Shown here: positions 33,678 through 40,987 of the stretch, piece by piece | Layout of the letters: each line of letters starts with the position of its first letter | Position numbering within the stretch: the stretch's first letter is position 1 | Assembly: GCA_930972465.1 (NCBI GenBank) | Contig: CAKNHF010000025.1 | Span: 1 to 44,381 of the forward strand | Reading direction: 5' to 3' | Length of the DNA stretch: 44,381 nt | DNA from: an uncultured Lachnospiraceae bacterium | GTDB lineage: Bacteria; Bacillota; Clostridia; Lachnospirales; Lachnospiraceae | The notes under the pieces: generated by a model | What the model was told of the DNA's origin: nothing | The model's input: only the letters and a program-made list of their open reading frames with translations | The model's database searches: none | Position numbers and translations under genes: made by a program

Positions 33678-34718
33678 CTATTTTAACCGGATGAGTTTAT
33701 CCTGCTTTTCCAGAACTCTGCCTATAACAGAAACTTTTGTCTCTATCCCCGCTTTCTGCAGATCTTCGACCATGCTCTCCGCCTCTTCTTCAGGCACGCT
33801 GAACAGAAGTCCTCCCGAGGTCTGAGGATCGCTGAGAAGATCCAGATATACTTCCTCAACATCACCGCTGTCCAGATACGGCTCTGCGAATTCACGGTTT
33901 CTGTATGCGCCTCCCGGGACAAGCCCCATGCGCGCATAGGATGCTGCTTCTTCCATATAGGACACATCCCTGACATGGATCTCAAGTGTAACACTGCTTG
34001 CCTTGGCCATCTCCGTGCAGTGCCCAAGAAGACCGAATCCGGTCACATCCGTACATGCATGGACTGTATGCCTCTCCGCAGCTCTTTTCGCCTTCCGGTT
34101 CAGAGAGGACATGACCCGTGCTGCCTCTCCGGCAGCACTGTCCGAAGCCATCTGCGCCTTAACCGCAGTATTGATCACTCCGCTTCCGATCTGTTTCGTA
34201 AGGATCAGCACATCCCCCGGCTGACATCCGTAGTTTTTATAGATCTTCTCCGGGTGTACGAATCCGGTGACGGACAGACCGTACTTCGGCTCATCATCCT
34301 GTACTGAATGGCCTCCCACCAGCACAGCTCCCGCCTCCATAACCTTGTCGGCTCCGCCCCGGAGTATCTCGCCGAGTATCTCCGGATCAAGACAATTCGG
34401 GAAACACACGATATTGAGCGCAATCTTCGGCTCGCCGCCCATTGCGTAAATATCGCTCAGAGCATTCGCAGCCGCGATCTGTCCGAACAGATACGGGTCG
34501 TCAACAACCGGCGTGAAGAAGTCCAGCGTCTGGATGACAGCAGTCTCATCTGATATTTTATAAATCGCGGCATCGTCTGATGTCTCAAGTCCGACGAGCA
34601 GACGCTCGTCTGTAAATTTCGGCAGCTTACCCAGAACCTGGGCAAGGGTCTCAGGACCTATTTTGGCCGCTCACCCGGCTGTCTTCGTCATCTGCGTAAG
34701 ATGAATCTCTTTGTACAT
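33678..34718 (-). CDS. selD: Selenide, water dikinase SelD, itself a selenoprotein (UGA at codon 16)
   Basis: SelD makes selenophosphate from selenide and ATP. A reading limited to ordinary codons starts only at 34442, but the true gene begins at ATG 34718, preceded by a perfect AAGGAGGTGA. An in-frame TGA at 34673-34671 (codon 16) falls in MTKTAG-U-AAKIGPETL, exactly where other SelD proteins have catalytic Cys or Sec, and Lys19 matches the essential lysine. With read-through the protein has 346 residues, the normal length. Further family blocks are GLETSDDAAIY, AAANALSDIYAMGG, GGHSVQDDEPKYG and TDVTGFGLLGH. A SECIS-like hairpin lies 33 bases after the TGA. YedF is encoded 42 bases upstream. 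Confidence 0.95.
34626..34670 (-). promoter_or_regulatory. Bacterial SECIS-like element in selD
   Basis: Downstream of the UGA the minus-strand RNA forms a nine-base-pair stem, CUUGCCCAG with CUGGGUAAG, capped by a GUU loop (34646-34626). The loop lies 33 bases after the UGA, inside the 16-37 base window known for bacterial SECIS elements, and exposes the GU dinucleotide that SelB recognises. A smaller hairpin (GGUC-CUGA-GACC) lies between. Confidence 0.75.
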
Positions 34719-34760
34719 CTGTCCTCACCTCCTTTCAGAATACGGCTCTGTCATCTCATC

Positions 34761-35387
34761 CTACGGACGGATGACCCTTCCGGCTTTCTGCATTGTTTCC
34801 ACAATACTGTACATATTTGTCACTGTTCCCACCGCAAGCTTATCCTTGATTCCGTAGTAGTCCAGACAGGTACCGCAGGTCATGATCTCTACGCCCTGCT
34901 CTGCCAGGCTCTTCAGATCTTCCAGCACCGGGGAATCTTCCACCGTCAGTTTTGCGCCTCCGTTGTAGAAAACCATCTTCTCCGGCAGTTCATCAAGCTG
35001 GGTGACCGCAAAGATAAAACTCTTCATGAGAACATGTCCGAGTTCATCATTGCCTTCCCCCATCCTGTCCGAAGATATGACTGCAATTGTGTTTCCATAC
35101 ACACCGGTCCGGCCGCCGCATCCGCAGTCCTCTCCGTCCGCCGGCGTACCCCCCGGATCCGTGCTGCCGTCTCCGACCCTGACGATCACTCTGTACCGGC
35201 CTTCTCCGAGTTTCTCCTGTGTCACGGAAGCTCCGGAATTCTCCGCCATCTTCGTCACATTGCGCACTGCCGTCTCATTATCCACCAGAACTTCGATCTC
35301 TCCCGAACCGGATAACTCCTGCAGCGCCTTCTTTGTCTTAATTACGGGAATCGGACACGCATCGCCCATCGCGTTAACTGTGATCAT
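34761..35387 (-). CDS. yedF: Selenium metabolism protein YedF
   Basis: A 208-residue two-domain protein. The N-terminal TusA domain has the carrier motif GDACPIPVIKTKKAL; the C-terminal DsrE-like domain has MKSFIFAVTQLDELPEKMVFYNGG and a redox-type CGTCLDYYG. This architecture defines the selenium-associated YedF family that occurs beside selD. It probably carries selenium or sulfur to SelD. The frame extends 11 codons further upstream, but I start at ATG 35387, which gives the family N-terminus MITVNAMGDACPIPV. It heads the selD transcript; GAGGAG lies 13 bases before the start, rather far. Confidence 0.9.
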   Translation of the reverse strand: MITVNAMGDACPIPVIKTKKALQELSGSGEIEVLVDNETAVRNVTKMAENSGASVTQEKLGEGRYRVIVRVGDGSTDPGGTPADGEDCGCGGRTGVYGNTIAVISSDRMGEGNDELGHVLMKSFIFAVTQLDELPEKMVFYNGGAKLTVEDSPVLEDLKSLAEQGVEIMTCGTCLDYYGIKDKLAVGTVTNMYSIVETMQKAGRVIRP

Positions 35388-35543
35388 AATAATAGTATGC
35401 CTCCTCTTTACCTGAGCCATTCCCCTTCCGTGACGGCCCGCCGCGCAGCTTTCCTGACTGTTCCGCTGCTCTTACTTCATGGTAGCAAAATCCCGGGAAA
35501 GAATCAATGATAAGTTCTGATTCCTCTTTCTCGCACTGTATGT

Positions 35544-35549
35544 TATAAT
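35544..35549 (+). promoter_or_regulatory. Extended -10 promoter of the methyltransferase gene
   Basis: TGTTATAAT (35541-35549) is an extended -10 element on the plus strand; no good -35 precedes it. The leader has a CTGCGG/CCGCAG hairpin around 35568-35591 before the AGAAAGGA ribosome binding site. Confidence 0.6.
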
Positions 35550-35617
35550 CAGTTGAACAGAAAAACACCTGCGGTTCATCACATTTCCGCAGACATTAAC
35601 AGAAAGGATCAAATCGA

Positions 35618-36475
35618 ATGTGGATTGCAGATAAATGGAAAGATTATGAAGTCATAGACTGTTCAAAAGGAGAGAAGCTGGAACGCTGGGGCAGTTATAT
35701 CCTGGTCCGTCCGGATCCCCAGGTCATCTGGGATACTCCCAGAAAAGCCCGTGGGTGGAAGCACATGAACGGACATTATCACCGGAGTAAAAAAGGAGGC
35801 GGGGAATGGGAGTTTTTCAGTCTCCCGAAACAGTGGCAGATACGTTACGGATCTCTTACCTTTAACCTGAAGCCGTTCAGCTTCAAACACACCGGCCTCT
35901 TCCCGGAACAGGCCACGAACTGGGACTGGTTTTCTGAAAAGATCCGGAATGCCGGACGTCCTGTCAAAGTGCTCAATCTCTTTGCCTACACGGGCGGGGC
36001 AACCCTTGCGGCAGCCGCGGCCGGAGCCCAGGTCACCCACGTCGACGCGTCGAAAGGGATGGTCAGCTGGGCAAAGGAAAACGCCGTCTCCTCAGGACTT
36101 AAGGACGCTCCGATCCGCTGGCTTGTGGACGACTGCGTAAAGTTCGTAGAACGAGAAATCCGCCGCGGAAACACATATGACGCCATTATCATGGACCCTC
36201 CGTCCTACGGACGGGGACCGAAAGGGGAGATCTGGAAGATCGAGGATATGATTCATCCTCTCATCAGGCTCTGTACAGAGATTCTGTCAGAAGATGCCTT
36301 GTTCTTCCTCGTCAATTCCTATACGACGGGACTCGCTCCGGCCGTGCTCACCTATATGATTTCCACGGAACTGAGCCCCTGGAACGGAACTGTGGACTCT
36401 CAGGAAATCGGACTTCCGGTAACAGAGTCCGGACTGGTTCTGCCCTGCGGAGCTTCCGGAAGATGGTCCCGCTGA
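35618..36475 (+). CDS. Class I SAM-dependent methyltransferase, RlmI/COG1092-like
   Basis: A 285-residue methyltransferase similar to the catalytic half of 23S rRNA cytosine methyltransferases (RlmI/RlmK group), probably acting on ribosomal RNA. It contains the AdoMet-binding strand VLNLFAYTGGATLAAAAAGA, the acidic residue in THVDASKGMVSWAKENA, and the target-base motif DPPSYGRG. The N-terminal 90 residues are rich in tryptophan (RKARGWKHMNGHYHRSKKGGGEWEF) and are typical of this shorter clostridial group, which lacks a PUA domain. Target site is not known. It is divergent from yedF and followed by a small membrane protein gene. Confidence 0.87.
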   Translation: MWIADKWKDYEVIDCSKGEKLERWGSYILVRPDPQVIWDTPRKARGWKHMNGHYHRSKKGGGEWEFFSLPKQWQIRYGSLTFNLKPFSFKHTGLFPEQATNWDWFSEKIRNAGRPVKVLNLFAYTGGATLAAAAAGAQVTHVDASKGMVSWAKENAVSSGLKDAPIRWLVDDCVKFVEREIRRGNTYDAIIMDPPSYGRGPKGEIWKIEDMIHPLIRLCTEILSEDALFFLVNSYTTGLAPAVLTYMISTELSPWNGTVDSQEIGLPVTESGLVLPCGASGRWSR

Positions 36476-36527
36476 CGGAAACAGCGGGCAGCGCTTCCAT
36501 CTCAGTATTTTGTATGAGGAGGGAAAA

Positions 36528-37076
36528 ATGAAACAGAAAAAAATCCGGACTGTCACAGAATATTTTATTTTCTTTATGCTGTACTCCGTCATCGGCTGGA
36601 TCTATGAGGTCTTTCTTGAGGTTGTTGTATATCGGTGGGGATTCTCGAACCGCGGAGTGCTCTTCGGACCGTACTGTATCATATACGGCTTCGGCGCAGT
36701 CATTCTGATCCTGTCGCTTTCCTGGCTGCAGAGACGGCGCATCTATGCGGGCAGACTCCTGGTCACTCCTTTTCTCGTTTTTATCGGGATTGTCGTGATC
36801 ACTACTGTTGTAGAGCTGATCGGCAGCTACATCATGGAGTTTACAACCGGGGAGTGGCTCTGGGATTACAGGAGATTTGCCTTTAACTTTGAAGGGAGAA
36901 TCGCTCTCAACCCGAGTATCCGGTTCGGCATCGGAGGCATGATCTTTCTCTATGGGCTTCAGCCTCTGTTCCGGCGTCTCTGCGTCAGACTTTCCGACAG
37001 GGCCGTTTCTATTGCAGGCGCATTCCTTGCCGTTGTCTTTCTGATTGATATCATATGCACTTATTTTATTTTTTGA
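36528..37076 (+). CDS. Putative ABC-transporter type IV membrane protein (CmpB/PF06541 family)
   Basis: A 182-residue membrane protein with about five hydrophobic helices. The start EYFIFFMLYSVIGWIYEVFLE and the motif FEGRIALNPSIRFGIGG are characteristic of the family annotated as putative ABC transporter permease. That name is historical; no ATPase or binding protein is encoded here, and its role is unknown. The ATG at 36528 is preceded by GAGGAGGG, whereas an upstream in-frame TTG is not. It is 52 bases after the methyltransferase gene and probably co-transcribed. Confidence 0.85.
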   Translation: MKQKKIRTVTEYFIFFMLYSVIGWIYEVFLEVVVYRWGFSNRGVLFGPYCIIYGFGAVILILSLSWLQRRRIYAGRLLVTPFLVFIGIVVITTVVELIGSYIMEFTTGEWLWDYRRFAFNFEGRIALNPSIRFGIGGMIFLYGLQPLFRRLCVRLSDRAVSIAGAFLAVVFLIDIICTYFIF

Positions 37077-37083
37077 ATACAGC

Positions 37084-37135
37084 GAAACAGAGGAACCCCA
37101 TGTCTTTTCTTCCTGACATGGGGTTTCTCTGTTTC
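37084..37135. terminator. Bidirectional terminator between convergent genes
   Basis: A 21-base-pair stem (37084-37104 with 37115-37135, one G-U pair in the plus transcript) encloses the loop TTTTCTTCCT. It lies between the convergent membrane-protein and sirtuin genes and should serve both. Confidence 0.88.
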
Positions 37136-37184
37136 TTCCGATTTTTGCTCTCTTAATATCACAGATTCTTTTCTGCTTCCCGAT

Positions 37185-37922
37185 TCATCTCACTATGATC
37201 CTTCCCATGATCTCACCTATCGGAGCTGAGATCGTCAGCTCTGCACGCACCGCCCTGCCGGTCTCTGATTTGTTGATCACAACCAGATGTCTGCCTCTGA
37301 AGTAATCAATAAATCCCGCCGCAGGATAGACCACGAGAGATGTACCGCCGATGATCAGAGTATCTGCCGCCGCAATAGCCTGTACCGCTCCCTGAACTGT
37401 CCGGCTGTCCAGCCCTTCTTCATACAGAACCACATCCGGTTTTATGATTCCTCCGCATTCACATCTGGGTATCCCTTCTGAATTTTTCACATACGAGGCG
37501 CTGTAGGATCTGCCGCATTCCATGCAGTAATTCCGATGTATGCTGCCATGCAGCTCATACACTGTTCTGCTTCCGGCCGCCTGATGAAGGCCGTCAATAT
37601 TCTGAGTCACGACTGCGGTCAGTTTTCCCGCCTTCTCAAGTTCTGCCAGCTTCAGATGCGCCGGATTCGGTTTGGCGTCCAGAATCATCATCTTTTCTTT
37701 ATAGAATTTATAGAATTCCTCCGGATACTGCATGAAAAAGCTGTGGCTCACCACCTGCTCGGGAGAGTATTTGTACTGCTGGTGATAGATGCCGTCGGCG
37801 CTTCTGAAATCCGGAATGTTGCTCTCTGTCGAGACCCCCGCTCCGCCGAAAAATACGATCCGGCTGCTGTCGTCTATAATCTTTTGAAGCTGTTCCGTTT
37901 CTGTTTCATACATTTTCTTCAC
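37185..37922 (-). CDS. NAD-dependent protein deacetylase/deacylase, sirtuin (Sir2/CobB type)
   Basis: A 245-residue sirtuin that removes acyl groups from lysines using NAD+. The NAD-binding GAGVSTESNIPDFRS (residues 27-41), TQNIDGLHQAAGS and the catalytic histidine in YELHGS are all present. Four zinc-binding cysteines appear as CMEC and CEC-G (CMECGRSYS, then PRCECGG). The second half closes with IIGGTSLVVYPAAG and VVINKSET. It follows the HD-domain gene by five bases, so the two form an operon. Substrates may include acetylated metabolic enzymes, as in other bacteria. Confidence 0.95.
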   Translation of the reverse strand: MKKMYETETEQLQKIIDDSSRIVFFGGAGVSTESNIPDFRSADGIYHQQYKYSPEQVVSHSFFMQYPEEFYKFYKEKMMILDAKPNPAHLKLAELEKAGKLTAVVTQNIDGLHQAAGSRTVYELHGSIHRNYCMECGRSYSASYVKNSEGIPRCECGGIIKPDVVLYEEGLDSRTVQGAVQAIAAADTLIIGGTSLVVYPAAGFIDYFRGRHLVVINKSETGRAVRAELTISAPIGEIMGRIIVR

Positions 37923-37927
37923 CTCCG

Positions 37928-38551
37928 TCAGTCTGCCTTAAGGTTCCCGTTCTCCACATGCTTCTCAAATATTTCCTGCATCTTCTCCCAGATGATATCC
38001 GATGTCCCGGGAATCCTCTCATTTCGTTTCATAGGCTGAGACTTATGAACACCGTGTTCCACCCAGCTCTTCCCTCCGGACGCATCGTTGAGCAGGATTG
38101 GCTGGAAATTATCCAGTAGGTGAGCAAACTTTGCTTCCGGAGTTTCATAGGCCTCAAATTCCTCCCACAGTTCTCTGAAATACCTTCCCTGGTCTTCCGG
38201 AAGAATACCGAAGATGCGCTCCGCAGCTTTTACCTCTCTCTCCCGTTTCGTCTGAGCTCCTTTTTCGTCATAGGCGTAAGTGTCCCCCGCATCGATCTCC
38301 ACAAGATCATGGATCAGGACCATGATCATCACCCTGGCCACGTCCGCATCTTCATTCATGTGCTCCTTCAATAGGACCGCCATCAGCGCAAGGTGCCAGG
38401 AATGTTCTGCATCATTCTCCTTTCGCCTTCCGTCCGCAAGATAGGTCTGCCTGAAAATATTTTTTACCTTGTCCGCTTCAACGATGAACTGTATCTGCTT
38501 CTCCAGACGTTTTCTCTCTTCGTTTCTTCCTTCTCCTTCCACCGTGTTCAT
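37928..38551 (-). CDS. HD domain phosphohydrolase (YfbR-like)
   Basis: A 207-residue HD-domain protein like the YfbR/HDDC2 5'-deoxynucleotidases. Metal-binding residues are visible in NDAEHSWHLALMAVLL (His), VLIHDLVEIDAGD (the HD pair) and a later Asp in KFAHLLDNFQP. It may hydrolyse deoxynucleoside monophosphates, but substrate cannot be read from sequence. The start is uncertain. I chose ATG 38551, but its AAAGGGAG abuts the codon; a GTG nine bases downstream is possible. It is the first gene of a pair with the sirtuin. Confidence 0.85.
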   Translation of the reverse strand: MNTVEGEGRNEERKRLEKQIQFIVEADKVKNIFRQTYLADGRRKENDAEHSWHLALMAVLLKEHMNEDADVARVMIMVLIHDLVEIDAGDTYAYDEKGAQTKREREVKAAERIFGILPEDQGRYFRELWEEFEAYETPEAKFAHLLDNFQPILLNDASGGKSWVEHGVHKSQPMKRNERIPGTSDIIWEKMQEIFEKHVENGNLKAD

Positions 38552-38613
38552 CTCCCTTTCATTTTCTCTGCTGTCTATTGTAACACACTTTGCAGATAAA
38601 AAAGCCAAAAAAA

Positions 38614-38649
38614 CCTCTGTGCCGAAAATCTTTCTTTTCTGCACAGAGG
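38614..38649 (-). terminator. Terminator of the DUF6465 gene
   Basis: CCTCTGTGC and GCACAGAGG form a nine-pair stem, extended inside by GAAAA/TTTTC. On the minus strand it is followed by seven T residues (38612-38606). It starts 44 bases after the DUF6465 stop. Confidence 0.88.
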
Positions 38650-38692
38650 GAATCCTCTTTTATGACTGCAATCTTCTGTTTTCCTGCGGCCT

Positions 38693-39175
38693 TTACAGAT
38701 CAACTTCTCCTGTTGTATCTCCGTTGATCACATAATATGCCTTGGATTCTTCCGGTTTCAGGTAAATCTTGACATCCTTCATATCGCCGACTTTGTTCTT
38801 AAGAACTTTTGTCCAGATCTCTTTCACTTTCTGAAGGATCTCTTTGTCCGAATACTCTTTTCCATAGAACTGAAGGTACATCTCTGTCTTCAGTTCGGCC
38901 TTCTTAGCCGGTGCTTTTTTGGCCGGTGCCTTCTTAGCCGCTGTCTTTCTGGCCGGAGCTTTCTTTGCAGCTGTCTTGGTTTCAGCTGTCTCTTCCGGTG
39001 TGTCTACCAGAACGCCTGCCTTAGTCTCAATCTTTTTGGTTGTATCTTTTTTTGTCTCAATTGCTTTCGCAGCTGCAGACTCTTTCTTTTCTGCTGCGGT
39101 ATTCTCAACAGCAGGCTTCACAGTTTCTTTCTTCTCGGCTGCCGCTTTTGTCGAAGTTGTTTTCTTTGCTACCAT
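38693..39175 (-). CDS. DUF6465 family lysine/alanine-rich protein
   Basis: The 160-residue protein has two parts. The first hundred residues are low-complexity, made of A, K, E and T with repeats such as [19 protein letters not shown], resembling histone H1-like or DNA-binding tails. The last 60 residues form a compact domain ([28 protein letters not shown], then [17 protein letters not shown]) that defines DUF6465, common in Lachnospiraceae. Function is unknown; nucleic-acid or nucleoid association is a guess from composition. It has its own promoter (39279-39307), an AGGAGGG site and a terminator, so it is monocistronic and probably well expressed. Confidence 0.88.
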   Translation of the reverse strand: MVAKKTTSTKAAAEKKETVKPAVENTAAEKKESAAAKAIETKKDTTKKIETKAGVLVDTPEETAETKTAAKKAPARKTAAKKAPAKKAPAKKAELKTEMYLQFYGKEYSDKEILQKVKEIWTKVLKNKVGDMKDVKIYLKPEESKAYYVINGDTTGEVDL

Positions 39176-39278
39176 ACTTGTTCCCTCCTAAAATAATACA
39201 CCCAAGTATCCGGCACTGTGCGGTTTATTTCTGACAGCGCCATTAATCATCTATTTTATGTCTTAAAGTTCCAACGAG

Positions 39279-39307
39279 ATTGTACCGCATTTTTATGGAA
39301 ACGTCAA
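39279..39307 (-). promoter_or_regulatory. Sigma-A promoter of the DUF6465 gene
   Basis: The minus strand has TTGACG (39307-39302), a 17-base spacer and TACAAT (39284-39279). The -35 overlaps the stop codon of the upstream MarR-type gene. Confidence 0.8.
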
Positions 39308-39771
39308 ATTTTTTTGTTTACTGCCTCATCCTTTATCTGATAACCCCTGAAAAAATCTGATAACCCGTTAAGTGTTTTCAGCAGAACCGGGATTTCATTT
39401 TCATCGAGCTTCTCAATAACAGCGTTCGTCATCTGTCTGTGATACTCCTTATGATGATCATAAGCTTTCACACCTTTCGGAGTAAGCCCGATAAATACCA
39501 CTCTCCGGTCTTCCTCGCTGCGTTTCCTGACCACATATTTCTTGTTCACAAGACTGTTCACTGCTGTTGTCAACGAACCTGCGGTGATCCCCAGCCTTTT
39601 TGCGACAGTGGACATCGTACTTTTGCCGGACAGGCCGATCGCATCGATGATATGCATATCATTGTTCGTGATATCACTGAACTCTTCGGTTATAATCGCC
39701 TCTTCTTCCAGTTTCCATATTTCATTGAACAGATTGACCAGAATATCATTTATGGTCTCATATGCATCCAT
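39304..39771 (-). CDS. MarR family regulator, FabT-like
   Basis: A 155-residue MarR-type winged-helix regulator: dimerisation helices at both ends and a DNA-binding core (LSGKSTMSTVAKRLGITAGSLTTAVNSLVNKKYVVRKRSEEDRR). Its place at the end of a fatty-acid synthesis operon matches FabT, the repressor that senses long-chain acyl-ACP in Firmicutes. A good ribosome binding site (AAAGGAG) precedes ATG 39771. The 128-base gap upstream has a nested inverted repeat (39798-39886) that could be an operator or RNA structure. The FabT assignment rests on context plus family. Confidence 0.87.
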   Translation of the reverse strand: MDAYETINDILVNLFNEIWKLEEEAIITEEFSDITNNDMHIIDAIGLSGKSTMSTVAKRLGITAGSLTTAVNSLVNKKYVVRKRSEEDRRVVFIGLTPKGVKAYDHHKEYHRQMTNAVIEKLDENEIPVLLKTLNGLSDFFRGYQIKDEAVNKKI

Positions 39772-39797
39772 CCAAAGCTCTCCTTTCTGTTTCTGTT

Positions 39798-39886
39798 TTC
39801 ACACCGCCGCACTGCATACGCACTCGTCGCGCTGCCGCAGTCCAGTTCCGCAGTGCGTGCCAAGACTGTTTCCGGAACGGTGTGAA
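39798..39886. repeat. Nested inverted repeat between nitronate monooxygenase and MarR genes
   Basis: The outer arms TTCACACCG (39798-39806) and CGGTGTGAA (39878-39886) enclose inner arms CGCACTGC (39808-39815) and GCAGTGCG (39850-39857). All pairs are perfect. TTCCGGAA, itself a palindrome, lies at 39870-39877. No T-run follows in either direction, so it is not an ordinary terminator. Confidence 0.7.
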
Positions 39887-39899
39887 CAGTAACCTTATG

Positions 39900-40952
39900 T
39901 CAGGCAAACAGCGCCTGTACTACATCCTTTACTGTCTCGATCTTCTCCGCACGGTATGCCTTTGCGCCGCAGAAGAGAAGTGCATTCTCTATATTACCTT
40001 TCACCGCGTTAATCAGGCCGTCCGTGATACAGTACGGAATATTCGCCGGATCGCATTTCGCAAGACATCTGTGGCACGGACTGTGGGGGACTTTCTCCCC
40101 GCTCATGACCCGTTCCATGAAACTGTTCATGATCGCTCTCCCCGGCATTCCCACCGGACTTTTCACGATCTTGATGTCCTCTTTCGTTGCGTTGATATAT
40201 GCTTCCTTATAGCGGATATCCGCATCGCATTCCTCGGTCGTGACAAATCTTGTTGCCACCTGTACTCCGTCTGCCCCCAGCGCCAGAACTCTCTTGACAT
40301 CTGTACTGTCATAAATTCCTCCGGCAACGACCACCGGGATCTCCACATTATATTTTTCCCCGTATGATCTCACTGTGGAAATAATCTTTCGGATCTCTTC
40401 GGCATAAGATTCCTGTGTATAGCTCTCCACTTCCTCTTTCTTAAATCCAAGATGACCGCCCGCTTCCGGTCCTTCTATGACCACAAGGTCTGCCGTGCGT
40501 TTATACTTTCTGTCCCAGTATTTCAGGATGACATGGGCCGATTTATCCGTGGAGACGATAGGAGCGATCTTCGTGCCGCTCCCCTCTGTCAGTGCCGGAA
40601 GGTCTGTGGGAAGCCCGGCTCCGGATATGACGATATCGGCTCCCGCCTTTACCGCAGCCCTGATATGAGCGGCATGCTCTTTCAGTGCGGTCATCACATT
40701 GTACCCGATGATTCCGTCCGGTGAGATCTCACGGGCCTTTTTCATCTCTTTCTCGATCGCAGCCAGATTTGCTTTCGCCGGATCCTGGTCAAAGTACGGC
40801 TCCCGGTATCCGATCTGGGCGCTGGATATGATTCCGATGCCGCCCTCCTTCGCCACGGAGCCGGCCAGCCTGCCAAGGCTGATCCCTACGCCCATTCCCC
40901 CCTGGATCAGGGGGACTTTTGTCAGTTTTTCACCTATTTTCAGATTTTTCAT
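39900..40952 (-). CDS. Nitronate monooxygenase / FabK-like FMN enzyme
   Basis: A 350-residue TIM-barrel flavoprotein of the 2-nitropropane dioxygenase family. FMN-binding blocks are PLIQGGMGVGISLGRLAGSV at the start, VVIEGPEAGGHLGF, IPVVVAGGIYD and GADGVQVATRFV. Its location in a fatty-acid operon suggests a reductase role in lipid synthesis akin to FabK rather than nitronate detoxification, but it is longer than FabK. It also carries a cysteine cluster (CHRCLAKC then C after seven residues) near residue 295 that is absent from FabK. The ATG at 40952 has TGAGG upstream; a nearby in-frame TTG is less likely. Confidence 0.85.
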   Translation of the reverse strand: MKNLKIGEKLTKVPLIQGGMGVGISLGRLAGSVAKEGGIGIISSAQIGYREPYFDQDPAKANLAAIEKEMKKAREISPDGIIGYNVMTALKEHAAHIRAAVKAGADIVISGAGLPTDLPALTEGSGTKIAPIVSTDKSAHVILKYWDRKYKRTADLVVIEGPEAGGHLGFKKEEVESYTQESYAEEIRKIISTVRSYGEKYNVEIPVVVAGGIYDSTDVKRVLALGADGVQVATRFVTTEECDADIRYKEAYINATKEDIKIVKSPVGMPGRAIMNSFMERVMSGEKVPHSPCHRCLAKCDPANIPYCITDGLINAVKGNIENALLFCGAKAYRAEKIETVKDVVQALFA

Positions 40953-40987
40953 ATCTATCCTCAATTTATGAGCTCACGCCTGAAATC

